Shown here in pieces: positions 54,195-64,000 of a stretch of DNA of 64,000 nucleotides; positions within the stretch are counted from its first letter, which is position 1; each line of letters opens with the position of its first letter. This stretch comes from Anagrus nilaparvatae (taxonomy: Eukaryota; Arthropoda; Insecta; Hymenoptera; Mymaridae). The DNA is taken from contig JAKSXM010000040.1 of the NCBI GenBank assembly GCA_022575985.1, positions 12,480,001 to 12,544,000 of the forward strand. The letters run 5' to 3'. The notes beneath the pieces were generated by a model. It saw only the letters and a program-made list of their open reading frames with translations, was not told where the DNA came from and searched no databases. The translations under genes and the position numbers were made by a program.

Positions 54195-54637
54195 TACAAA
54201 TTTTGTCAAATAAAAACAAATAATTTATTTTATAAGTTAAAGCCATATAAATTTTATTTAAAAATTTTATAAAATTTATTTAATAATATTATATTGTAAA
54301 ATAAATAAAATTACAGTTAATTGACTAATTGTATATTAAAAAATTTAAATTTTAAAAATTGAATACAAAAATATGATAGCGGTAAAATAATAAAATTTTT
54401 TTAAAAAAAGTTACTAGATGTTTTTTGGTTTGTTACTATATTGTATTAAATTTCATACGAATCGGGCTTTATCCAGCTCGCTTGGATAATGTTAGCTTTA
54501 ACCAAGCGATACCGGTTAATATTGAACAAAAAAATAAAAATTGTCGAGAATCGGACTTTAGCCGTTACGGCTTGGCTAAAGCTAGCCTAAACCGGATAGT
54601 CTTAGCTTTAGCCAGAGATCGGACTCTAACCGTAACA
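54195..54637. repeat. Right terminal inverted repeat of the Ginger-like element
   Basis: Reverse complement of the left repeat, ending CTCTAACCGTAACA at 54637. Confidence 0.8.
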
Positions 54638-55135
54638 TATATATATAGCGTGCTATATGAATACATATATGTATAAATGCGTGTAATTTTATTTTCTTAT
54701 TATTTAATTGAATTTAACTGTTTTGCCCCTTCGATAGACTGAATTTTACGTCTGATATATATATTTGTGCATGCATGTATAAATATACATAAGTCATAAT
54801 TTTATTTTATAATTTGTAATATTTTTGACTAAAATAAAGAAATATCTTCTGCTATTTTACTCCCAATATCAAAAGAATTGAATATTATTTTAGTAGCGTA
54901 ACTGTAAAGAGAAATATAACAGATAGTAAAACGCTGTAAAATTTTCCGATTTGCTGCACGCGTAACTATATTATATATATATACATATACGCGTAAATTT
55001 CAAGTATACAAAAATTTTTTTTTCTTACTCAAAATTATTTGAGAATTTTTGTTTTCTCTTCCATTAACCTTTCAAATCTCATATAAGAATACTACATAAA
55101 ATTTTAATTAATTAACCATAAGATATATACATATA
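54638..55135. other. AT-rich spacer
   Basis: TA-microsatellite-rich DNA; no gene or clear element is seen. Confidence 0.4.
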
Positions 55136-56661
55136 CTAGCTGCCTCCGGCTCGCTTCGCTCGCCCCGGCAGCCACCATGGGGGCTGCGCCCCCCTGGACC
55201 CCTGCGGCTTTATTTTTCCAATAATATGTTGTTTTAGGTTACTCAATATTTTGTAAAATTACCTTTTTTTACCCGAAGTATTATCTAAAATTTACTGAAT
55301 CATAAAAATTACTGGCTTATGAACCCAGACAGATAATTAGTGATCAGCAATACAAAGTTTAGCTACCCTTCCATAGGATCCACAAGTAGTCGTTGTTTCC
55401 CTCGAATTCTAGGGTTCTGTCTGATAATAGCTGTTCAAGCTTTTTTTAGTTACTATATTCAGTTACTACATCAGTGGCTGATAAAAATTAGAAATATATG
55501 TAATATAAGTCCTAAACTTTTATAATTATCGAAAAACTATTGTAACTTTTGAAAAATCGAACCGATTATCTTGAAAATTCAGATGGATACGTAAAAAATA
55601 TACCTGAATCGAATGAAATTCTTTTTGATAAAAAAATTTTTCCTCGGTTTTCAGTTTTTTTGTTTTTTTTTTTAAATTTGATAAAAATTTTTTATTTGGA
55701 AATCCAGTTTTTGCAAAATAAAATTTTTTTGCCATAATCAATCGAAATAAAACCTAGCCTATGTTTTGACCCGTAATTTTCGCCGTCTTTTTCCGTAAAC
55801 TCAATTTCTGTAGCTTTTATTGTGTTCTCGTTTATCACGTTCCGACATACAAACATACATAAGTAAAGATTTATATATATAGGATGTAAATTTGAAATCC
55901 AAATTTTTTGCTAAAAAATATATGTAACTCTGGAAACATCTAACCGATTTGCTTGAAAATTTAGGTGGACACGTAAAAAACAATTCTAAATCATATAAAA
56001 ACTTTTCTGATTACAAAAAAATTCCAAGTTTTTAAGTTAATTACAATTTTTTTGAAAATTTACGAAAACATCAAAAATGATCACTTTTTTGAAAAAACGT
56101 TTTTTGGCGACAAAAATTTTATTTCGCATCAATCCAAATCCTGTATAGCCTATGTCACTCCTGCAATTTTTCCGTATTTTCAATTTTCCTATATTTTTAA
56201 CGTATCCACCTAAATTTTCAAGTTAATCAGCTTGAGCTGTCAAAAGTTACAATCATTTTTCGAAAATTATAAAAGTTTAGGACTAATATTATATATATTT
56301 GTAATTCTTACCGGTTACTAATTTAGTAGCTCAATAGGGTAACTAAAAGAAACTTGTACAGGTATTATCAGGGAGAATCCTAGAATTGGTAGTTGAGGGA
56401 AGCAACTGCAACTTGCGGATCCTAGGGAAGGGTAATCAAGCTTTGTATCGCTGATCACTAATTATCCGCCTGAGTTCCAACGTCCGTAATTTTTGTGATT
56501 CAGTAAATTTTAGATAATAATTCGGGTAATAAAAGGTTGTTATAGAAAATATTGAGTAACCTAAAACAACATATATTTTAAAAATTAAGTTGCAGGGGTC
56601 CAGGGAGGCGCAGCCCCCTTGGCAGTTGCCGAGGGGAGCGTAGCGAGCCGGAGGTAGCTAG
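55136..56661. mobile_element. Helitron-like termini in inverted arrangement
   Basis: 55136-55600 is inverted relative to about 56140-56661. Both outer ends carry CTAG next to a GC-rich hairpin-forming block (GCTGCCTCCGGCTCGCTTCG; at the right end as the reverse complement, diverged), and each CTAG is followed outward by TATA. A CTRR end followed by T and preceded by a hairpin is the Helitron 3' terminus. No Rep/helicase gene is present. The central part (55870-56140) contains the sequence repeated at 56765-57060. Confidence 0.45.
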
Positions 56662-56667
56662 TATATA

Positions 56668-56740
56668 GGATATAGATATAGAATAGATATAGATATAGAT
56701 ATAGATATAGATATAAATAGATATAGATATATAGGATAAG
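56668..56740. repeat. ATAGAT microsatellite
   Basis: A run of TATAGA/GATATA repeats with small interruptions. It separates two copies of the same repeat family and inflates the short open frame here, which is not called. Confidence 0.8.
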
Positions 56741-57148
56741 ATAAAGAATAGGAAGGATAGGATTGGATATAAATTTGAAATCCAAATTTTTTGCTAAAAA
56801 ATATATGTAACTCTGGAAACATCTAACCGATTTGCTTGAAAATTTAGGTGGACACGTAAAAAACAATTCTAAATCATATAAAAACTTTTCTGATTACAAA
56901 AAAATTCCAAGTTTTTAAGTTAATTACGATTTTTTTGAAAATTTACGAAAACATCAAAAATGATCACTTTTTTGAAAAAACGTTTTTTTGGCGACAAAAA
57001 TTTTCTTTCGCATTAATCCAAATCCTGTATAGCCTATGACACTTCTGTAATTTTTCCGCGTTTTTAGCCGCAAACCGCGCCTTTCTAGCTACTGTCGTCT
57101 AGGCGTGATTATCAAACTAAAAAAATTCTCTATCGGCATATATATATA

Positions 57149-59660
57149 CTAGCTGCCTCCGGCTCGCTTCGCTCGCCCCGGCAGCCACCATGGGGGCTGC
57201 GCCCCCCTGGACCCCTTTCGGCTTTATTTTTCAAAAAATATGTTGTTTTAGGTTACTCTATATTTTGTAAAATAATCTTTTTTTACCCAAAGTATTATCT
57301 AAAATTTACTAAATCATAAAAATTACGGGCATATGAACCCAGACAGATAATTAGTAATCAGCAATACAAAGCTTAGCTACCCTTCCATAGGATCCACAAG
57401 TGTATATATAATAACTTATAAATATATATAAATATATGAATTTGAAATCCAAATTTTATGCTAAAAAATATATGTAACTCTGGAAATATCAAACCGATTT
57501 GCTTGAAAATTTAGGTGGACACGTAAATAACAATTCTAAATCATATAAAAACTTTTCTGATTACAAAAAAATTTCAATTTTTTAAGTTAATTACGATTTT
57601 TTGAAAATTTACGAAAACATCAAAAATGATCATTGAAAAAACGTTTTTTTGGCGACAAAAATTTTCTTTCGCATCAATCTAAATCCTATAAAACCTATGA
57701 CACTCCTGAAATATTTTCTCGTTTTTTGCTGCAAACCGCATCTTTCTAGCTAACTTCGTCTAGGCGTGATCATCAAACTTAAAAAATTCTCTAACGCTAT
57801 TAGTAGGATTAGTCCAAAACTTTTTAAATTTTTGAAAAATTGTTGTAAATTTTTACAGATCCAACCGATTCACTCCAAAATTTAGGTGAAATCGTAAAAA
57901 ATATTCCCAAATGGAATGAAAGACTTTGCCACAGTAAAATTTTTCCTTAGTTCTCAGATTTTTAGGTTTTTTTTTTTAAATTGCATAAAAATTTTTTTCT
58001 TGGAAATTCAGTTTTTTCAACATACAAAATTTTTGTTCCAATTAATTGAAATGAAACCAAGCCTATGTTTTGACCGGTAATTTTTGCCGTCTTTTGCCGT
58101 AAACCCGATATTTCTAGCTTTTATTGTGGTCTAGTTTATCGCGTTCGGGCGATAAATAGATAATGGTGATTTGGCCCAGAAAACATAAAAAATGATCATT
58201 TTTTTGAACAATCGTTTGTTTGGCGACAAAAATTTTCTTTCGCATCAATCGAAATCCTGTATAGCCTATGTCACTTCTGCAATTTTTCCGCGTTTTTTGC
58301 CGCAAACCGCGTCTCTCTAGCTATTATCGTCTAGTCAATCCTATCAAACTAAAAAAATTCTCTATCGGCATATATATATATATAGATATAGATATATATA
58401 TATATACTAGCTGCCTCCGGCTCGCTTCGCTCGCCCCGGCAGCCACCATGGGGGCTGCGCCCCCCTGGACCCCTTTCGGCTTTATTTTTCAAAAAATATG
58501 TTGTTTTAGGTTACTCTATATTTTGTAAAATAATCTTTTTTTACCCAAAGTATTATCTAAAATTTACTAAATCATAAAAATTACGGGCATATGAACCCAG
58601 ACAGATAATTAGTAATCAGCAATACAAAGCTTAGCTACCCTTCCATAGGATCCACAAGTGTATATATAATAACTTATAAATATATATAAATATATGAATT
58701 TGAAATCCAAATTTTATGCTAAAAAATATATGTAACTCTGGAAATATCAAACCGATTTGCTTGAAAATTTAGGTGGACACGTAAATAACAATTCTAAATC
58801 ATATAAAAACTTTTCTGATTACAAAAAAATTTCAATTTTTTAAGTTAATTACGATTTTTTGAAAATTTACGAAAACATCAAAAATGATCATTGAAAAAAC
58901 TTTTTTTTGGCGACAAAAATTTTCTTTCGCATCAATCTAAATCCTATAAAACCTATGACACTCCTGAAATATTTTCTCGTTTTTTGCTGCAAACCGCATC
59001 TTTCTAGCTAACTTCGTCTAGGCGTGATCATCAAACTTAAAAAATTCTCTAACGCTATTAGTAGGATTAGTCCAAAACTTTTTAAATTTTTGAAAAATTG
59101 TTGTAAATTTTTACAGATCCAACCGATTCACTCCAAAATTTAGGTGAAATCGTAAAAAATATTCCCAAATGGAATGAAAGACTTTGCCACAGTAAAATTT
59201 TTCCTTAGTTCTCAGATTTTTAGGTTTTTTTTTTTAAATTGCATAAAAATTTTTTTCTTGGAAATTCAGTTTTTTCAACATACAAAATTTTTGTTCCAAT
59301 TAATTGAAATGAAACCAAGCCTATGTTTTGACCGGTAATTTTTGCCGTCTTTTGCCGTAAACCCGATATTTCTAGCTTTTATTGTGGTCTAGTTTATCGC
59401 GTTCGGGCGATAAATAGATAATGGTGATTTGGCCCAGAAAACATAAAAAATGATCATTTTTTTGAACAATCGTTTGTTTGGCGACAAAAATTTTCTTTCG
59501 CATCAATCGAAATCCTGTATAGCCTATGTCACTTCTGCAATTTTTCCGCGTTTTTTGCCGCAAACCGCGTCTCTCTAGCTATTATCGTCTAGTCAATCCT
59601 ATCAAACTAAAAAAATTCTCTATCGGCATATATATATATATAGATATATATATAGATATG
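57149..59660 (-). mobile_element. Helitron-like 1258-bp unit, tandem head to tail
   Basis: Two nearly identical units: 57149-58406 and 58407-59660. The CTAG-GC-rich terminus starts at 57149 and 58407, exactly 1258 bp apart; related blocks are at 55136 and 56658 (inverted). Each unit contains the same spurious 63-codon frame (58114, 59372). On the minus strand each unit would end GGCAGCTAG followed by TATA, the Helitron insertion signature. No transposase is encoded. Confidence 0.6.
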
Positions 59661-59721
59661 GATATATAAATACATACTTCCGCGTGCTCAAAGATTGTAT
59701 TTTAAAACTATCCTCTATTAA

Positions 59722-60714
59722 AGTCTAAAAAAAATTAAAACGGTCAATAATAGAAGCAAAGCTAATCATGTACCCACGGCTCAGGCGGCATTATCAGGCC
59801 CAGGTAGCATTATTAGTAATGTGGAGAATAGTGTAGCAAATCAGAGCGTAGGCACTGAAATAGAGTTAGGCGCTTTAGGTTCTGAGACCTCCGTGCCTGT
59901 CACTCCCATTATTACCGGCTTGACAGCACCCAGTACAAGTTTTATGAACTTGAAGTTAGCGGCTAGCCTAATCCCAAAATGTGACGGGGATTTAAAAACC
60001 CTTTTCTTATTTATTGACCAAGCTAGAACAGCAGAATAAAGGGTTACCCCCAATGAAAAGCAAAATTTGTTTGAAATTATTAAAAGTAAACTTGTGGGAC
60101 AAGCAGCCCAGATCCTTAGACAATATAAGCACCTGAGAACAGTAGAGGAAATAATAAGAACATTAAAAAGCCATTTAATACCTACAAAAGATGTGGGGCA
60201 GTCCCAAGCGGAGCTCCTCAAAGTAAAGCAAATTCAAGGGGAGAAAATACTGTCATATGGGTGCCGGGTAAATAACATTCTTGAGACCGCTATTGAAACA
60301 GCGAAAGAAACATATTCGTCGGAGCAATTTATAGGGGTCAATCTAGCCTTAAATAAATCGGCAGTAATAGGTTTCGTTCAAGGATTAGCGGATAACATTG
60401 ACTCACGGATTATTTTTTCAAAAAACCCGCAGACGCTGCAAGAAGCCATAAAGTTAGCCGAGAAAGCGGAAAATGAAAGAGGAACTAAGCAAGAGGAAGG
60501 TGCATTTATAAGTCAGGTTAATCTCATAAAGCGGGGCAACTCAAAAAGAAAATCTGAAAATGACCAGGTGTGCTTTAGGTGCAAAAAAGCAGGCCATTAT
60601 ATCAGGGATTGCCCGGAGAAGGAATCTACGAGGCATAATGGAAAAAGGACGAAATATGAGTGTCATCATTGCCATAAGTTAGGTCACATAGAAAAATTCT
60701 GTTGGGTAAAGTAG
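59722..60714 (+). pseudogene. Ty3/gypsy gag, 5'-truncated
   Basis: Open from 59722 without an ATG, so the gag start is lost at the junction with the Helitron-like repeat. One TAA at 60037-60039 interrupts the frame, which then runs to TAG 60712-60714. Capsid-like blocks (LIPKCDGDLKTLFLFIDQA, VGQAAQILRQYKHLRTVEEI) are followed by two zinc knuckles (CFRCKKAGHYIRDC, CHHCHKLGHIEKFC). It is typical of insect gypsy gag. The 5' LTR might be the one at 43173. Confidence 0.82.
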
Positions 60715-60818
60715 CCCCACCTTAAGAAAATCTGGTCTAAGTCAAGTAGTAACGGTCAAGAAAATACATAAGTTGAGGAAGGAAATTTTCAAGGAAGTTC
60801 CGGGAAACTAAAAGTCAA

Positions 60819-61918
60819 ATGACTAGTACTGGAGTAAGGGGTGGAGCAGAAGAAGTTAACCGTGCTCTCTATTGTACAAGAAAGCTAAAACCAATCTCCT
60901 CAGTAATACCACTAAAAAATGACAATTTTAGAAGTAATGAGGCAAAAATGATGTTAATTGATACGGGTTCTGACGTTAATCTAGTAAAACAAAAAGCTTT
61001 AGTACCAGGTATAGCTATTAATAAAAATATTATTATTCATATAATAGGAGTAGGCGAAGGCGTACAGAAAACATTAGGCGAAGTAGAGCTAGAATTTGGT
61101 GGTATTACTTGTAAATTTCATGTTGTCTCAAATTCATTCCCGGTAAATGAGGACGGTATTGTTGGCTTACCCTTTCTATGCAAAAATAAAGCGATAATTG
61201 ATTTTAGCAAACCAGAAAATGAAGGTATCATATTAAATAATAGCAAATTTATACCATTTCAACAATTCCATGAAATTCAGGTACCCGCGAGAACACGTAA
61301 ATTGGTATCAATCCCCATTCAAGAAACAAGTTTATCATAAGGTTATTTAAGAATAATTGATGCAGGCCCAGGAATATTCATGGGGCAAGCATTAGTTAAA
61401 CAAACAAATGGTTTTGTAAAACTATTTGTAATAAATACTACTCACAAAGATGTGAAATTATCGCTCCCCCCACCCGAAATTGAACCAATTGATATTTTAA
61501 GAACACAAAAGAATAAAGGTAAAGAAGCATTTTTTAAGCATGAGGCTGCCAAAGCATCCAGGTTTTCAAGACTAACGAAGGCATTAAATCTAGAATATTT
61601 AAACGCAGAAGAAAAAGCTAGCGTGATGAAACATCTTTATGAATTTGCAAATCAATTTTGTCTACCAGGCGACAAATTAGGCTACACAAACAAAATTAAA
61701 CATAAAATAATAACACGTGATTCAAAACCAGTTAAAGAGATGCAATATTGACATCGTCCGATTCACAAAGAAGTAATAAATAAAACAATAAAAGAGTATT
61801 TAGAAAATGATATTATAGAACACAGTGATTCACCGTATAATTCACCAGTATGGGTAGTAGATAAAAAACCCGATAAAAATGGCAATAAACTATATAGAAT
61901 GGTTTTATTAACTATATA
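60819..61918 (+). pseudogene. Gypsy protease and RT start
   Basis: Frame 3 with in-frame TAA at 61338 and TGA at 61749. Protease active site MLIDTGSDVNLVK, then IVGLPFL; next the pre-RT region and RT start (RPIHKEVINKTIKEYLENDI, SPVWVVDKKPDKNG). At about 61900 a repeated ACTATATAGAATNGTTTTA joins RT motif 1 to a later part of RT, deleting the block normally read as DYRxLN. Confidence 0.82.
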
Positions 61919-62965
61919 GAATTGTTTTACCCATTACCGCAAGTAACAGAGATATTAGACCAGTTAGGCGGAGCTAAATATTTTATGGTACTCGATTTGA
62001 AAAGCGGATTTTTACAAATCCCAATGGACGAGGAATTAAAGGAAAAAACAGCGTTTTCAGGACCATTTGGGCATTACCATTTCAAAAGGTTGCCATTTGG
62101 CTTATGCACAAGTCCAAATACATTCCAGAAATTAATGGATAAAGTTCTGTCAGGTATCCAGGGTATAAAACTGTATATTTACATGGATGACATCATAGTC
62201 TACGCACGCACCTTAAAGGAACACGAGCAGAAAATGAATAATTTATTAAAACGCCTCCAAAACGTAAACCTAGTTTTGCAGCCAAAAAAATGCCAATTTT
62301 TCAAGCGTAGCATTACATATCTGGGACATATCGTTATTTCTGAAGATGGAGTAAAGCCAGATCCGGAAAAAGTTAGAGCTGTAAAACAATTTCCAATTCC
62401 GAAATCAAAAAAGAAAGTTAAGTCATTTTTGGGCCTTATTGGCTATTACAGAAAATTTATTAAAAATCTAGCTAAACATGCGAAACCACTAACGAAGCTC
62501 ACCAGGAAAGAAGAGAAATTTATATGGGGCCCAAAACAACAAAAGGCTTTTGAATTTTTAAGAGATGCTATCTGCCAAGAGCCAATTTTACAGTTTCCAG
62601 ATTTTACGAAGGAGTTCGTGGTAACAACTGACGCGTCACAATATGCAGTGGGGGCTGTTCTTATAGTCAGGGCAAGATTGGCGAGGATCTTCCCATTGCA
62701 TTTGCCTCCAGAACTCTTAGTAAAACTGAAACTAATTTGAGCGTACCCGCGAAAGGATTTTTAGGAATTTTATTTGGTGTAGAAACCTTTAGACCTTACC
62801 TTTTTGGGAGACACTTTACGTTTGTAACGGATCATTTACCCTTAGTTTGGATACATAACCAAAAAAGAACCAAATTCTAAATTAGCGCGTTGGAAATTAA
62901 GACTTAATGATTACCATTTTTCAATTAGGTATAAACCGGGTTTAGTTAACTGTAATGCTGATGCA
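61919..62965 (+). pseudogene. Gypsy RT and RNase H
   Basis: Frame 2 from 61919: FYPLPQVTEILDQLGG, FMVLDLKSGFLQI (motif A), FKRLPFGLCTSP, IYMDDIIVYA (catalytic YMDD), LGHIVISEDGVKPDPEK, VKSFLGLIGYYRKFI. RNase H begins FVVTTDASQYAVGAVL. Frameshifts near 62665 and 62868 move it through two further frames (ETFRPYLFGRHFTFVTDH, then LARWKLRLNDYHFSIRYKPG and NADALSRNP). All RT core residues are present. Confidence 0.88.
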
Positions 62966-63604
62966 TTGTCTCGAAATCCGGTCGAAAGGCCCGAACTTGA
63001 TCCACAGATTGGTAATTTGGATGTGAATGAATGTATGCTTGTTAACCAAAGTTTAGAATCTGATTCTCGGGTTCAGGAGGGGATTCAGTTCTGCGCAGAA
63101 CTCGAAATCCCTGCTGCATCTGCGGATGACGATCGAGTAAGTGACATACAAGTTGAAAATATGGCTGCTAAAGTGTTTTTAATGAATGGCAAGGATGAGG
63201 GACTCGAGGTTAGTTGTGGTTTGAATGAGCCAGCAAGGGATAAGTTGCCTAATGGGCAACTGGTCTCAGGGGCACACCCAAACCAAGCTATTTTTGGAGG
63301 GCCTCAGCCCTGTGTAGAAACGCTTGAAGATTTCCTGGTTTTTTTGGGTCATGTAAGAGCAGATGATTCTGCCGTTGACCAGATTTTTGAGGAGAGTGCA
63401 CTCGTTCAAGGAATAATAGGGTTCTCGAGAGATATCCTTGGTGACAAAATGGAATTCAAAAAAAACTTTTATACCAAATTACCTATTAGCCAAGTTTTAG
63501 TACTCTTCGGGACGTGTGTAACAGTAACTAATGATAGAAATAATTCATTTTCATTCCTAGAGATCGATTTCAGGATTTCATTTTTTCCTGATTATGCTCA
63601 ATAG
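62966..63604 (+). CDS. Unrecognised C-terminal extension of the gypsy pol frame
   Basis: Continues the RNase H frame after NADALSRNP for about 200 codons. Gypsy elements normally have a short spacer and then the H2C2 integrase, but no HHCC or DDE motif appears here. The sequence is acidic (DDDRVSDIQVENMAAKVF, DSAVDQIFEESALVQ) and its last ~20 codons lie in a ~130-bp tandem repeat. It may be an acidic spacer before a lost integrase, or unrelated sequence fused by deletion. Function unknown. Confidence 0.35.
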   Translation: MSRNPVERPELDPQIGNLDVNECMLVNQSLESDSRVQEGIQFCAELEIPAASADDDRVSDIQVENMAAKVFLMNGKDEGLEVSCGLNEPARDKLPNGQLVSGAHPNQAIFGGPQPCVETLEDFLVFLGHVRADDSAVDQIFEESALVQGIIGFSRDILGDKMEFKKNFYTKLPISQVLVLFGTCVTVTNDRNNSFSFLEIDFRISFFPDYAQ

Positions 63605-64000
63605 TCCCCAGGATGAACGATTTTATCAGTTGTTATTTGCTTTATAATTTTGGAGAAATTAAGTGCCTTTATAGTCCATTTTCATCCCTGGGGATAGATT
63701 TGTACCGCGGGATCTCATTTTTTTCCGATTGGGCCCAATAGGACCCAGAATGGACGGCTTTATCAGTTGTTATTTATTTTTTGCTGCTGAACCTATTTTT
63801 TACCCTTATAGCCCATTTTTGTATCAATCTGTACAGCGAGATCTAATTTTTTTCTGATCAGGCGCAATGGGCCCCTGGATATCTAATTCTACCTGTTGGT
63901 ATTTATTTTATCATGTGGAACCCATTTTTTATCTCCAGAAACCGTTTTATCCTCGATAATTACCTTTTACATTAGTATTTTATTTTGGGATTCATGGGCC
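63546..64000 (+). repeat. ~130-bp tandem repeat x 3+
   Basis: The unit CATTTTCATCCCTGGGGATAG...ATCTCATTTTTT-CCGAT...GGACGGCTTTATCAGTTGTTATTT recurs near 63546, 63677, 63814 and 63943 with moderate divergence, and runs off the window. No function is seen. Confidence 0.75.

Larger units (their letters stand above)
51567..54637 (-). mobile_element. Ginger-like integrase DNA transposon
   Basis: A 3.07-kb element with terminal inverted repeats of about 440 bp (51567 to ~52010; ~54195 to 54637) beginning TGTTACGGTTAGAGTCCG and ending ...TCTAACCGTAACA. It encodes a retroviral-type DDE integrase of the KRBA2 class, with no gag, RT or LTR. TGT...ACA ends plus an rve integrase are the description of Ginger transposons. 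AT-rich flanks (ATATA/TATATA) hide the exact target duplication. The gene has a frameshift and a stop, so this copy is dead. Confidence 0.82.

Noticed and set aside
58114..58305. 63-codon frame repeated exactly at 59372-59563
   Set aside because: Identity reflects the 1258-bp tandem duplication, not coding constraint; no domain.

Overview
This is an AT-rich animal chromosome segment, almost certainly from an insect, and it is built almost entirely of mobile elements. Three BEL/Pao LTR retrotransposons (a lineage known only from animals), a Copia element with an internal-tRNA-type primer site, Ty3/gypsy pieces, Penelope-like fragments and a KRBA2-type integrase transposon point to an arthropod. 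I see no convincing host gene, no rRNA, no CRISPR and no bacterial-style operon. Species assignment is not possible from the sequence alone.

Layout. 1-1960: AT-rich non-coding DNA with a 40-bp perfect hairpin. 1961-9032: BEL/Pao element 1 (201-bp LTRs, 5-bp target duplication CTGGT), decayed; it lacks most of its reverse transcriptase and has an LTR piece inside its integrase. 9430-10027: a retroposon tail and two small inverted-repeat elements. 11780-15190: BEL/Pao-like non-autonomous element 4 (261-bp LTRs, no ORF), inserted into a local ~165-bp tandem repeat. 15600-20330: foldback elements, short tandem repeats and fragments of a Penelope-like element, including a GIY-YIG endonuclease piece and an RT N-terminal piece. 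20654-21000: 78-bp tandem repeat. 21161-22265: a discrete 1.08-kb insertion of 2.15 tandem copies of a 503-bp unit. It is flanked by a 12-bp target-site duplication, and each full unit carries a complete type III hammerhead ribozyme.

23535-41189 is BEL/Pao element 3 (225-bp LTRs, duplication GTAGC). BEL/Pao element 2 is nested in its leader in reverse orientation (25585-34551, 217-bp LTRs, duplication GCCT). Element 2 carries an internal copy of its own leader inside RT. 43173-43596 is a gypsy-type LTR with a primer site. 44539-45919 is a non-autonomous DNA transposon with Transib-like CACGGTG ends and an internal ~176-bp satellite. 45966-51561 is a young, nearly intact Copia element (minus strand) abutting a 3.07-kb Ginger-like integrase transposon with ~440-bp terminal inverted repeats (51567-54637). 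55136-59660 holds Helitron-like repeats, including a 1258-bp unit repeated head to tail. 59722 to the end is a decayed gypsy element followed by a ~130-bp tandem repeat.

The most notable item is the hammerhead-ribozyme array. It has the properties expected of a retrozyme: ribozyme-bounded monomers that can self-cleave, circularise and be reverse-transcribed in multimeric form. Penelope-type RT fragments lie within 1-2 kb. A second notable item is an in-frame UGA at the same gag-pol position in BEL/Pao elements 1 and 2. In element 2 it is followed by CAA TTA, the sequence class known to promote stop-codon readthrough.
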